From the NCBI GenBank assembly GCA_963931925.1, contig OZ007570.1, positions 66,902,714 through 66,966,713 on the forward strand: DNA of 64,000 bases. The letters are read 5' to 3'. A program made the translations under genes and the position numbers. Positions 35,065 through 47,785 of this stretch are shown here, in pieces (within the stretch, counting starts at the first letter, position 1; each line of letters opens with the position of its first letter). Origin of the DNA: Onchidella celtica (Eukaryota > Mollusca > Gastropoda > Systellommatophora > Onchidiidae). Below the pieces are notes generated by a model. That model saw only the letters and a list, made by a program, of their open reading frames with translations. It had not been told where the DNA came from and ran no database searches.

Positions 35065-35755
35065 GAACTCCTGGATAATTGGTAAATTCATAAGTGTGTT
35101 GCAAAGTAGAAAAGATTCTAATTGGTTATTTAGAGGTAAAGATGGAATTAGCGTTTTTGAGAGCTAACCAGTTGTTATAAGGTAGAAATGATTTGCTTAA
35201 TGAACTTAATTCTTATTTGCTCCTTTATTTTGCAGGTGAATTTATCTTGAAAATCAGGAGTGCACCTTTTTTGGCTTTAGTTTGTATTGAAAATCCCGGT
35301 ATGATTTAATTTGGTAAAAGCATATTTTTTAAAATATTTTTTTTCTACAGAATTTGGAACTTTCACAGAGTGTTTATAATGCCTTAAATTTCCCACATAT
35401 TATTATCAACCAAAGGGAAACACTTCTTAGATCTGAGCAGAGCCTTAAAGGGTATCTATGAATTAGCACCAGTGTACCATGGAAATAACATGTTGTAATA
35501 CGTGGGTGTAACTTTTGTAGATTTGAAGTAGAACTGTTTATACAATTAGATTTTGTTTCTCAGAAAGAGAATATGAAGGGAGAACTCCTGTATTTACACA
35601 TCTCAAAATAACTTCTGGTTGATAATTTAGTTAATGGGACACTGGACAAGAGACAAATCAACTTTTCAGCCTATACCCAAAAAGAATGCTAGATTTTTAT
35701 TTATTTATTATTATTTTTTTGTTACCTATTATTATGATGTTGACCAAAAAAAAAA

Positions 35756-35957
35756 AAAATCAAAATACAGGGCATATATTGCAGAACTGCACACTCTTCT
35801 CAACACTACGAGAAACATATTGGCCCAAACCCACTGACCTGAATGTCAAACTCTATGGTGCTCTGCCAGAACTGCAGAAAACTGTAGATTTTCTTAAAAG
35901 AACAAATCTGCAGGTTTAGATTTGATGAACGGAAGGGGAAGAAGAAGAAGAAAAAAA
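35756..35957 (+). mobile_element. 5'-truncated LINE, last ~50 codons and tail only
   Basis: The open frame reads GHILQNCTLFSTLRETYWPK and LYGALPELQKTVDFLKRTN before a stop. This is the usual end of LINE ORFs of the I/Nimb kind (HxLxxC, then WP..LxxKLWG..EDLxxT..F...TGL). It is followed by the GAAGAAGAAG tail typical of such insertions. It belongs to a different clade from the RTE pair. Confidence 0.7.
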
Positions 35958-38654
35958 ATGAAGCAACTTTGGCTATTTTTGAAGTGAGCAAATAATGCTT
36001 CTAAAGCTGTTTTATTTTGACTTCCATTGATTTACAGAAAAATAGCCTCATATGATTTCTTATGAGATACGGTATCCAAAAACTGTACATTCCAGAAAAT
36101 CCATTTGATATAACATTGAGGCCTTGCTGCAGCGCACACGTTACAATGTAATTTGTGGGCATGCAAACCACCAGTGATATGCCATTGGTTCAATACCACT
36201 TTAATATTGATTTGTACTGTCTAAGCCACTTGAGTTGGTGCTGCCCATGAAGGAATACAGCTTGTCCACTAATGAATGTCATTTAGTTCTCTTGTCCTAG
36301 AGCTAATTGAGTAGTTCTGATAAAGGCACGAACATGTATTATCAAAGCAGAGTCAGAACAGCCTATATTTACACATTGTATCCTACAAGCAAACCTACGC
36401 TTCTTTTATAAGAATGTCTTCTAAACAAAAAAAGCAGTCTTACTCATATTAATGGGTCGCACCTAACCCATGTTAATGTTGAAACCCTGAAAGTGTTGTT
36501 TTTGTTAAATACAGAACTACAACTTATTCTGTGGTAATGTTTTAGCTTGAAAGAGAGCAACTAGCTCTTAAAGAGGGTAGGGGATACAGTTAAAGTGAGG
36601 AATTTAGTAGCTGCCATGAAACGTGGCAATAGTTATTTATTATTTATATCAAACTTCTTTCTGCTATTGCCTGTCATGTTCTTAGCCCCTGTATGTCCAT
36701 ATGGTCATGTGTCAATTACCACCAAACCCAGTGAAGTTTATGGTATAAGTTTATCATATGTCACTAGGGACAAATGAACTCCTACAGTAGGTCACAGTAA
36801 ATTTAATGGTCCAACAGGTCAGACACTCTAGCTGTTTGGACAGGTGCTGGGTAAATTTTAACAGCTATTTACAAGAACAGGTTTTACAGACAAACATTTG
36901 TGAGTAGGACAAAGTAAGAAAACTTAAAAGTCTGTACTATCAGTATACAGATAGTATAGTGTCCAATGAAAAGTCCATATTTATGGTGGATGCATGTATT
37001 GTATTAATGGTTATTTTCTATGGAAAAGGAGATGGTGGGTTAGTTCAAATTGATCAGAGTCTTTGCAATTCTTTTAATTCTGGTAATTTTTTAGTCTGGA
37101 TGAACAGACCTGCTAAATTTCAGTATCCAAAGCTTTGATGGCCAACGTTGGCCCATGGCAAATGTACAAATGAAGCTTTAAGTTGCATTTTTATTTGATT
37201 TGTTCTACTTCTTTCCAGAAGGCTGTAAAAACTGCCATTAAATCAGACAATAATGTATTAATACACCAAACACTTTCTCCACATGTACGTAATACTCTGA
37301 TTAAGAATATTAAAACATTTTCTTGTTGGATTACATGTATCACCAAGATTATATTATTTTGTTGTTTTTTTTACTATAAAGATAGCATGTTGTTGGTTTT
37401 TCCAACTGTTCTACATCCATTTAGCAACGAATATATATCAGCTTCATACCAAAGCTAGAGCAATTGCTGAATGTTTAATTTCAGTCCACTTTTCAGCCAT
37501 TTGATTCTGAAAGTTATGGGAAGGATTGTGAATAAAAGTTTGTTGTAACATTACAGAAAACAGAAAAAAAAACAACCCCGTTTTGTGTTCAGCATTGCCT
37601 TTCCTGAAGAAACTAACATGTATAGTAATGTGAAATTTGATCTATTGTAAGGCATTGATATACCTTTGGATATACATGTATCATATTTTGTTCAAGTAAG
37701 GAAATAATATGCATTTTAAAAAAAAAAAAAAAAGCTTAAATTTTGTTGAGCTCCAGTTAGCTGATTCAGTGGGCTGTGTTCAAAGAGAGTCAGTGGTTTT
37801 CACGTGTTTGTCTTTAAAAAACACACAATAAACAGTCTGTTGGAGGTTAACTGTTTTGAAGCATACTCAATACACTGGTATGTAAGGCCAAGAACTGTTA
37901 TAATTGTAACTACTTGTAAATAATAATAATTATTGTAATGATAATATGCACAGCTCTTGACACAATGGTACATGTATGTGATTTGAATGAAAATTACATC
38001 TTTCAGGTTGGCAGGCCCATCTTGTAAGAAGAAAAGACAAAAAAGCTCTATCCATTATTCTGCCTGTGTGTATCTGTAGCAGGAACATGCTGTTCTCATG
38101 ACATACAAACTAGAGCCATCGTTTCATAAATGTACCAAATACTGCCACCATTGAAGTGATTTGTATGGCACATAAGTTTCCCATGACAGAGAGGGGTTGC
38201 ATAACATAAAGTATTGGAGATACTCGGTGGGGAGTACATATAAAATACATGTATATAATCCTTGTACACTGAGATGTCCTGCTTATGAGGAACATATTTT
38301 TTCAAGGCAACAATGAACAATTCTTCATTCTATGAATGCCTGCGCAGCCCACCCCACCACCCCCCCACCCCCTCTTTTTTTTTTTTTTATGCAGTTTTTA
38401 TGAGTGACAGTCGTGAATGCACATTTGCCCTTAATTAAATTCTTTCACGCTGAAAGCATTAAGCATATGATTGGGAGCTAGAGCATAAATCTATTCTGTA
38501 AACGTGTGGTATTCACATGTGTAATTGTTTTGGTTCAACTTGACCTATTTTTTCTACCGGGTAATTCAGTTTGAAATATTCATAACATTATTATAGATAC
38601 ATGTATTTACATTACAGACATGATTTAGCTGGGATGAGCTGGCCTCTCTTTATT

Positions 38655-39580
38655 AGGGACCCAAAAAGTAAGGTGGGAAGGGGAGGGGAAGATGAATTGG
38701 ATATTACAATTTACAGTGAGAGATTAGTAGGGTGTTAATGGCAAGGTAAAATGGAGAGTGAATGTCCCAATCATTTAACTCAATAACTACCAAGGCATTT
38801 TCCACCATTGGACTGGGCAAGATTTGGGACCTATTTTTTAGTACCATGACCTCTCTATAAAATTCTAATTTTTGGCTATATTTCTTTAAGCAACCAGCAC
38901 ATATTGCATGTCAAAAGGAAGGTGAAAGGCTGAAGTTTTTAAATATGTAGATCAATGCAATTTTGAGAGATAAAAAATATGGTGTGGTGTCAAGAAAGCA
39001 ATATGTGAAAGAAAAAAATTTATGATCATGACTCACAAACTTTCAACTTAACGGTTCATATATCTCCTGAACAGTAACTCTGATGGGCTTCACACTCAAA
39101 GTTATTGTTTACAATCCATTTATATAACAAACCTTGTGAATTTCACAGACATTGTACAAGAAATAAAAAAGTTACAGCAAAAAACAGACTCTGCTGAAGA
39201 ATATAAAAAACTATGTAAAGACGTTGAACCCGGGGCCATAATTTCTCTTCCAGGTAGCTCTAACATATCTTTTCACAGTTGAAATTGGCAACAGGAAGTT
39301 CCTAAACTGTTTCAGAATGTTGGATTGGATTTGTGTTTCTTAACTTTAAAATAACGGTCAGGATTTTGATGTGTGTTAGTGGAGCCATGAAACGCAGCTC
39401 GCAGTAGCGACTGAGTGAACCATACCTACCCAAAGAAAGGTGGAAAGTTGGGATGAGGGCGGGGGTGTGAATTGGATATTACAATGAAATATTATTAGGA
39501 TGTTAATGACAATGTGAAGTGCTGGAGAGTCTGTATTCCGATCATTTAACCATACCTACCGAAATTTGATTTATCAGAGG
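38655..39580. repeat. Degenerate direct repeat, two copies about 770 bp apart
   Basis: 38680-38800 and 39450-39560 share GAATTGGATATTACAAT, GGTGTTAATG-like text and GATCATTTAAC-like text in order. Family unknown. Confidence 0.45.
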
Positions 39581-40078
39581 GGTTGAATAGAAATGTTACA
39601 GATATTGTTTTTTGGTGTCATATTTCCCCATGAAATCAAAATGTACAGTAATTCCATCTTGTAAATAGTCTAAGTTATCTGAATAGTAGTGTCGTACTGT
39701 AGTCAATTTTCATTCCGTCTTTCAGAGAACATTAGGACTTGTCATCGTCTGTCAGGTCTGTTTTCTTTTATTTCAGTTCTTGTAATCTGTGCTGGGTTTT
39801 CTGCAGATGCTTTTATGAATGCTGTGGTTAGGGCTGCTTAGTATTTTACATTATAAGCCATTGCTGAACAGTGAGAAACACTCAGTATTCTCTCTATTTG
39901 GCCTTGTAACTAGACTACGCGCTCATAACAACATTCTTTTACAAATGCTTTTTCTGGAGTTGAAAGAGTTGTGCACTATGTGCATGTATTTCTGTGTTAT
40001 TTGTTGTCAGAGATTTGTCCTACAACTTTGATATTGAAAACTACCAACCTATGTTTGGCCATAAATTAATAGTCTTTA

Positions 40079-40394
40079 TTAACTCTTTAAGACCCAACCA
40101 ACACACTGTGCCACATTACGTGGATTGCGCTGCTCTGTGATAAATGCTCTAACAGTGCATGGATCCGATAGTGCTTTTTTTTTTTTTTTTAAACCCTGAA
40201 CCTCTGCAATTCACATTTTTTTTTTTTTATCTTTATTTATTTTTATGTACAAGATTTATAATCTTGTAGAATTAAATAGATTGGTGCATTAAGTGTTTTG
40301 TAAGAGGAAAAAATTCATGGCCATTTATAATTTATAGCAGTCAGAAATTAATATGGGCAAAATGTCTGAAAATACATGGGTCATAAAGAGTTAA
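40079..40394. mobile_element. Short TTAA-flanked MITE
   Basis: TTAACTCTTTAAGACCC at the left and GGGTCATAAAGAGTTAA at the right are inverted, with TTAA at both borders. Length 316 bp, non-coding. The first ten bases equal those of the 5695-5945 element, so the two may be related. Confidence 0.7.
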
Positions 40395-42251
40395 GGAAAA
40401 CAGCCATGAGAGTTTGGGCTTTTAGAGATTGGTATTTTATTTATTTGTGTACTTAAATATTTTCTGTTTATGGATGTATATATATAAATATAATAATATG
40501 TATATATCTTTTCAACCATTTCTCTGCATTTATTTGCTTAGTCATTCTAATAAATTTCATGTTTTTGATTTGTTTTTGTTTTTCAAGCTCCCTCCTGAGT
40601 TCATGGGTTTCTGTCTTTTTTATTTTTTATTATCAACAGAGTATGACATAAAAATGCGTTTACCACAAAAAAAAATTAAAAAATCTGCTCTACAGTGGAT
40701 CTATTTTAATTTTGTCAGTAGGAGGAATTGTGGTGTAGAGTTCTTCAGAATAGTTTTGTTATGTCAGTTTATTATGTTTGTTAGTTTTGCATTTAAGTTT
40801 TGACCTGGGCATCCTTTATTGTAACTGTTTATATTAACAGGGGTGCAATGTTTCTCTTTCATTTGTCCTGAGGTGTAATATTTTACCTTCAGAATATTTT
40901 TCTACTTTTTACATTGGTTTTGTAGTTCTGTATGGCAGGCAAGGGGTTGATGTACATGTTCAGCATTATTTTTTACGTGGGTTAGGATTTGGGAAAGAGC
41001 TAGAAGGTAGCCACCCATGACAATGGTAAGTCCTCATTGAGCTGTAATATTTTCAATTTGTCATGGATTTTTTGTTTGGATAAATCGGATAGATTCTGGC
41101 AACTTGTACATATGTCAGTGTATGCACAGATGCATTTTTGTTTGTTATTGTTGTCTTTACGAACTCTATTGTCACTTCAGATCACCTTGTTGTTCTCAGT
41201 GTTGTCAGTCTATGCACGTGTTTTCCTATCAATAAGAAACAGGACTCTCAGGAAGGACATTTTTGCATGTTTACATGTTATATGCTGTTGGAGTGGCTCT
41301 GTCAGATATCATCTCATCAGATAAAAAGTTCACCCCTGTTTCTGTTTGTTTGCTAAATGCTTGAGAAAAAAAAAAAATGCACTTGTTACTAATTTTCTGT
41401 AATGTAATCCAAATACTTCTTTCTGATGTCTGACCCTCATTTGGCTTTTGAAATTTAGCAACATTATTTTTTGTCAAGTTCTCTTTTTTAAATTTTATTT
41501 TACAAATTGTAAGTGTATTGAGTATTTTCATTTTCCAAGAAAGGAATAATCTAATCTGTTTAAACCCTAAATGAAATTCTTTATTTCTGTCCGAGTATCC
41601 TTTTTTTTTCTTTTCGTTAGATGTTGGTAAATTTACTAAATTCAGGGTACATATTCAATATTCAATGTAATTGTTTGGCACTAAGTGTAATTGTTGTGAA
41701 TCAGCTAAAGTCATCATGTATTTGCAATGAAGATGGAATGAGAGGATAGTTGCATTAATATAGGGCATTGGTTTCATCAGAGTTTCAATAGTGATGGATC
41801 TGTGGGATTTACATGCTAATTTACTGCTTTTGTGAAATCCCATAGAGGTTGCTTGAAAGATAATTATAAGGTTTATATATTCAAATGATTCATTTGTTCA
41901 AGATAGGAAGGTTTGTCTTAGATTGTGGAAGTTTGTCTCAGGATAAGCGAAGTCTGTTCTCTTATCATATCAGTATATATACACTTTCTCAGTTCCACAC
42001 TGTGTGTCTCTTAATGTTCATCTTTTCATAAGCATCAAATGTAATAAACCGACAACTCCAAATTGATATCACACATGAAGGTCTCATTTCTGCACCGATT
42101 CACATAAAATTTTCAGTCAGGTTACGTCAATACTAAAGATGTTCTGTGAAAGTTTGGTGGCTCCACTTATTGTCTATGATTTTTTAAACAATTTTTACAA
42201 AAATTTTGTTTCCCAGTGGTCCATGTATTACAAAAACTGAACTCAGTGTAA

Positions 42252-42848
42252 GACCCCTTTCACACGGCGCGGGTCCACCCACACCCGCACTTATGTGTGG
42301 AACCCGCGCAAACTTAAGATTGATGTTTCCAATGGAGCCTTTCACACGGCGTGGGGACAGGTCATGCTTGTGCGCGGGTGAGATGTTTGCGCAGGTTCCC
42401 CTAGGGTACCCGCACCCGCGCTCCAAGGACAAATTCCTGCATAAGGTGTACAATTTCAACTTGATTTTATGTGTGGGTGCGCTTTATCCTGTATTTCCTT
42501 CTGATTCTGACTTTTTTTTCTGTGGAAACAGTAGTGATGCAGATATAGATATAGAACTGCTAATATCATTAGTGCTGAGAGGCCAGTTCTGTGGAACAAG
42601 TTCTTTCGTCAATCAAAGGATACATTGATAATGTATATATCCATGCTTCCTCTTTTGAAGTAAATACAAGATATAGGAGAAACTGATCACTGTCCATATG
42701 TCACGACTGTACAATGTAAAATAGAATAAGAAACTGGAGAGATCTAAGTGCGGGTGTAATTTTTACCCGTGTGAAAGGGTATGCAAGTGCGGGTGCACCC
42801 ATGTAAATGTGCGGAGCGGGTGGACCCACGCGCCGTGTGAAAGGGGTC
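42252..42848. mobile_element. PIF/Harbinger-like non-autonomous element
   Basis: Inverted ends GACCCCTTTCACACGGCGCG extend about 30 bp; the flanking duplication is TAA on both sides. A second CTTTCACACGG pair lies inside each end (about 42340 and 42768). TWA duplications are the Harbinger signature. The GC-rich ends contrast with the AT-rich surroundings. Length 597 bp. Confidence 0.8.
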
Positions 42849-43986
42849 TAAATGTGCACAAAATTCACTTCTCCCTTTCACTTTCTGTGCATAGACTTGT
42901 CTTCTACCACTCCACTTGAGATGTTTAGGCCAACTCCATGGATGAGATTGATGGGCAGGCAGGCCTATGAGATGGCTCAATGGCTGCAAGATACTCTTAC
43001 ACAGCACTTAGTTGAAAAAATATTACTTTTTCAAAGGTCAGGCATTCACTTTGCACCCGCCACTTAGATAGGAAAGTTGAAGAGGACAAAAGGGAGCAAC
43101 CTGCACTTTAATGGAAGTTATATCCTGGCAGCAACAGAAGTTGAGTAAAAAAAAGTGCTACCGAATACAAGAAAAAAACAAATGTACATGTGTAAATCTG
43201 TGACCCACTGAAATTTGTGGATAACCCTACCCAGCTATTTCGGCATGTAATATGGCAGTTTCCACAGTATAACTATTCAGAACTTCCCTGTTTTTTAATA
43301 TTCAGACAAATTTTTCACTAGATCAAACCTGAACATGTAATATATGGTTGGATTCGTCTTTCTGAAACAAACTCAGTTATGACAATTTTAGGGTCAGCCA
43401 AGTCCCTGGTTACGCAATAAAACTGATTTTTTCATGATTATTCCCCTTGCTGAGGGTTGGAATTTCAAAGTGGTAATTAGTTGGATTAAAGTGCATAGAC
43501 TGACATAAAAAAAAGTAAATGCAGCTAGATGAATTGAATTTTTATTAGCTAATACCCACATCAAGTAGGCTATATGTTCCTTTAATTATTCCTTCATAAT
43601 TTCATCACATTCAGACAAAAATGTCAATACAGACACAACCAGTGATAAATTGATAAAAAGACAAACAAGTGTTCTCAGTTTCTATCCTTTAATATGTTTA
43701 TTATTGTTTTCAAAACTGAATTATAATAGTGTAATAATAAATAGTAAAAAGATTATTAATGTTCCATGTCAAAAGAATGTGTCAAGGTATTCAGCATGCT
43801 TTGTGGGATCCTTTTCTTTTAACTGCTGGTACCAACGGGCGCTAGTGGAGGTCATTGTATCTCAAGACTGCAAAGACAAAAATTTTATAAACTTTTTACT
43901 AAAACTCTGTAAAATTGTTCATGAGCAACACATAATGCCATTATGCTTGTGTATAAAAATATGTTCTCAAAAATTGTAACTTACTA

Positions 43987-44718
43987 CAGTGCACTCTCCC
44001 GATAACGACATGGCTCGGGACCAGAGGTGCATGTCGTTATCGGGAACATGTCGTTATTCGGAGATTTTCAAGATGGCGGAAAAAGGGGTGTTGTTAGACC
44101 CTTTTAATGTAACGTACCAACCATAGTGGGTGATCAGTGATCGGACTTTCCAAACATGTAAAATACACGAAGTGTGTGTGTGTGTTGTGTGTGTTGTTTT
44201 GTTTTTTTTGTTTGGTTTTTTTGTTGTTGTTGTTTTTTGTGTGTCATTTTCCCTCTGTCGACATCTTGGGGTGCGTTATTGTTCTCGGGTGAATACAATC
44301 GATTCAGCCGTCAGCGATGTGATGACTGACTCATTTAATGCGCGTCACCCTTTTTGTTCCGACGACAATAGACACAGGTGTGTTTTCATTGGCCGATAAC
44401 AAAGCGATCTCATTGGCTATGAGGTGCCTCTGGTAGGACATTTCATTGGTCGGAAAAGAAGTGTTTTTATTGGCTCAGAGAATGAAATGAAACTGACCGG
44501 AAACAATATTTTAGCTATTTTTATTTTTGTATCTAGCAAAGTCACAGCCGATTATTGCTAACTCAATGTCGTTATCCGGAGAGTGGTCTAAAAAGTATGT
44601 CGCTATTTAGAGAGTTTTATTACTAATAACATATAGTAAAAAAATCGGGACCGTGGGTCAATGTCGTTATCGGGAGAATGTCGTTATTCGGAGATGTCGT
44701 AATCGGGAGAGTGCACTG
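43987..44718. mobile_element. TA-flanked inverted-repeat element (pogo/Tc1-like MITE)
   Basis: CAGTGCACTCTCCCGATAAC at the left is inverted at the right, with TA on both sides. ATGTCGTTATCGGGA and ATGTCGTTATTCGGAG words repeat near both ends. CAGT-initial ends with TA duplications and cgttat/cgga words suggest the pogo/Tigger group. Length 732 bp, no transposase left. Confidence 0.8.
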
Positions 44719-44889
44719 TACATCTATCTATTCATAAATCCCACGAGTCTTTCCCACGGACTCAATGAGGGTCCAGACCTGGGTCTCGAACTGGAAATCA
44801 CATTATCTTGAGTGACAACGTAACCCCTACATAATGCAACACAAAGCCTGTTAAATGTAGCACTGGTCAAATTTGAAACGGTAGGCCTA

Positions 44890-45115
44890 CCTGATAAGTT
44901 GTGAATTTCTCACTCTCAGGCAGTTATATCTAAAAAGGTGATAGATCTATCCTTCAGATTCATTAGAAAATAATGCAGTTTGCTGATCTAGATCTCTAGT
45001 AATCTAGTGTGGATCTGTGTGAATTCTAATCAAGAATCTCTGGATCGGAACATCTAGAAACTAGATCTAGATCTAGACTAGATTATCTGGATTATAAATG
45101 TTTAGGTCCTTGATC
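44890..45115. repeat. AGATCTAGA-rich low-complexity patch
   Basis: AGATCT/CTAGAT words recur densely between 44980 and 45070. Such patches also appear at the right end of the window (from 63885). No element ends found. Confidence 0.5.
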
Positions 45116-47362
45116 TAATATTACTAAAATACTGAGTTTGGCTTAGGCTTAAAATCTGTCATCATTTTTCACAATCTGAAGTGTCTGTCATCATTTTCTA
45201 ACATTCAAAGAAAACTTGTCAGAGGCATCGGTCATTAAGTCTAATGGACGTCTGTCACCACTCTAATGATCTGATCGAGACCAGATTTTAATCTGTCACT
45301 CTCTTCTATGATCTGAATTTACACCAAAATGCAGATTTTCTAATCGAGAGCTATGTGAACACACTTCAAATGCAAATGGGAAGGGGCAGTGCTTCCATTT
45401 CTGCCTAGGCTTCAGTTTTCAGACTGAAATTCGAAGTTAAAACCCAGATTTTCTGGAAATTGGATCTTTATTCAGATCGTTAGCAAAAGTGTCCGACAAA
45501 GTTTGAAAAGTGACAAAGGCACGATAAATTAAATTTCTTTCCTTTAGAATAGCTCAGAAGAAAGTGTTTTCAAGGAATAATGTCCTCTCGAAAGCATGTG
45601 TTCCTTCTCTGCCGGTGTCTCTTTTGGTGGCAAATTTTGTAGTTTTCACATCATTAGAATCGCGTCGCAGACGAGATTTCACATAACGATCTGAATTTTG
45701 AAAATGCGAAAAAAGGCATTCACTCTTGCCTTAAAGCTACTGAAATTGTGGTATTCCTTTGAAAGGGAGCATGGAATATATTTTTGACTAAAAAAAAACA
45801 TGCGAGGGATTTAAAACAAATGTCGATATATGTGCAATTTTTAGCACAGAGCGTCCGAAGGGCCATCATAAACTGGGTCACATTCAGAACGTCATTTCAT
45901 GCCGACAAATAAGACAAAGGATGAAAATGTACGTGTTGGAGTCTTGGACATCATGTCTAAATAGGTTTTACATGTATTAAACAAAAAAATAAATTCCACG
46001 CAAGACATTTAATTTAATTGGGCATTTTCGGTCGGGAACTTTCATCGGTTGTTTTTCTCACGATCAGAGTGCATTTTGTATTGATAATTGATATTATTCC
46101 TATAACAAAAGTCATGATATTGATTTTAGTGTTTCCTTATCGCCTTTCAATTCGAACTGAAGTCATTGGAGAGCATTTTCGCCTGCATTTTTTTCATAAC
46201 ACCATTTAGAATTTCGGGGCTGACTTTTGACCTAATTACCGTGGAAACTGCCATATACCAACCAAATTTTTTGTGCCTATTCCATTTTGCTCTTTGAATG
46301 AAAGGGTGTCTTTTGTCTTGTATTGTTTGCAAAGCAGGTGATTTGTTAGAACAAAGAAATGGCAGAAATGAAAGAAGCAGTAAACTTAAATTCTGTTGAA
46401 ATGATTTAATCACAGTAAGATAATATGACTGTTTGCATACATACAGATGTAGTTTGTACTTTTTGTTGCTCCGGTTGACTTGCTTAGTCTTCAGGGTTTA
46501 GGTAAAGGAAAAGTATTTTATCACACTGTTTTGTTTGCTTTCGTCTCTTTGTTTATTTGAAAATTCCAGAGTATGACATACCATTATTTTGTATAGCTGT
46601 AAATACTTTTTTTTACTCATGCTCAGCAGTATGTAAAATGCATCTTTCTGTTAAGAGAGAATTTTTTTTTCCAGACTGATATTCAGTTTGTTAATCAGTT
46701 CATGTGATATTGAGACGTGGTTAAAAAAAAGCAATATTGATACAACACACAATATTGTAAGATAAATATATACAAACTGTAAAGTTCTGTTGTTGTGGTT
46801 TTAATTTTGATCCATGCCAAGTGTCATTATAAACAAAGTTTTGAATATTTAGGAAGGGATAAAGTACACATTGTGTTTCATCTAACTGAGAATTGCAAAA
46901 TTTTCTAATCAGTCCCAGTCAAAAAAAATTTTTTTTTTAAATAATCTCGAGTTGTTTTAAAAAAGGGAAAAAGGGTGTGGATACAGAATGAGGAAGTACT
47001 ACCACTATTAGTATTACATTAAAACTGATTTAAAAAACTTTTGCAAAAAAAGAAAATACTGAAGGCAATTTCTATTGCTGGCTGTAATTTTTGTGACATG
47101 ATCTTCAGGAAGGAAAATTATTGAGAACTGGTGGACTGACATTTTTAACAGATTTTTGTTTTATGGAAAGATTATATATATTGTTCTAAGCACGTACCAC
47201 AAACAAGTAAGAAATATTTATTTCTAACAAAGACATCAGAATGTGTCATGAGCCTGAAAGATTTTTTTTTTTTTTTTCAATTTATTTGTGTGTGATTACC
47301 ATTTTTTTTTTTTTTTTAAATGACTGGCATGTGCTGTACATCTAATTTTAGTATCCTGAATA

Positions 47363-47785
47363 TGTGTAGCCGTCCAACAAAATGAGGCACTTCATGCATT
47401 TTGGTGGTACAGAGATATCGGTGTCACCAAATAGGTTATTCGAAGTCCTTACATTTGGTAAAAAAATGTTTACTGTTATTTAATTAGCAGAGAAGATATG
47501 GCCCTTCAAAGACAGGAAGTGACACAACCACAATTTTGAGAAAAATGCTTTTGAAGTTTCAGCTTCTCTTCAAGATTATTGATGGTGACTCAATCGAAAA
47601 TCAGTTCTGAGGCATTTACCTTTCTCAAACAGGATGATCATGTGGAAAAAGGAATAGTAAAGAGGTTAAACTTTTCAAAAATACTGAAAACACAAAATCG
47701 ATAAAATTGACCCTATGATACCTTTTAACGATTTTCTCAAATCAGGTAGTGCCGAAATGTGCTCTTTTTGTCGGGCGGCTACACA
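47363..47785. mobile_element. TA-flanked MITE
   Basis: TGTGTAGCCGTCCAACAAAA at the left and TTTTTGTCGGGCGGCTACACA at the right, minus its first base, are inverted; TA on both sides. Length 423 bp, non-coding. Tc1/mariner-like by duplication only. Confidence 0.7.
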
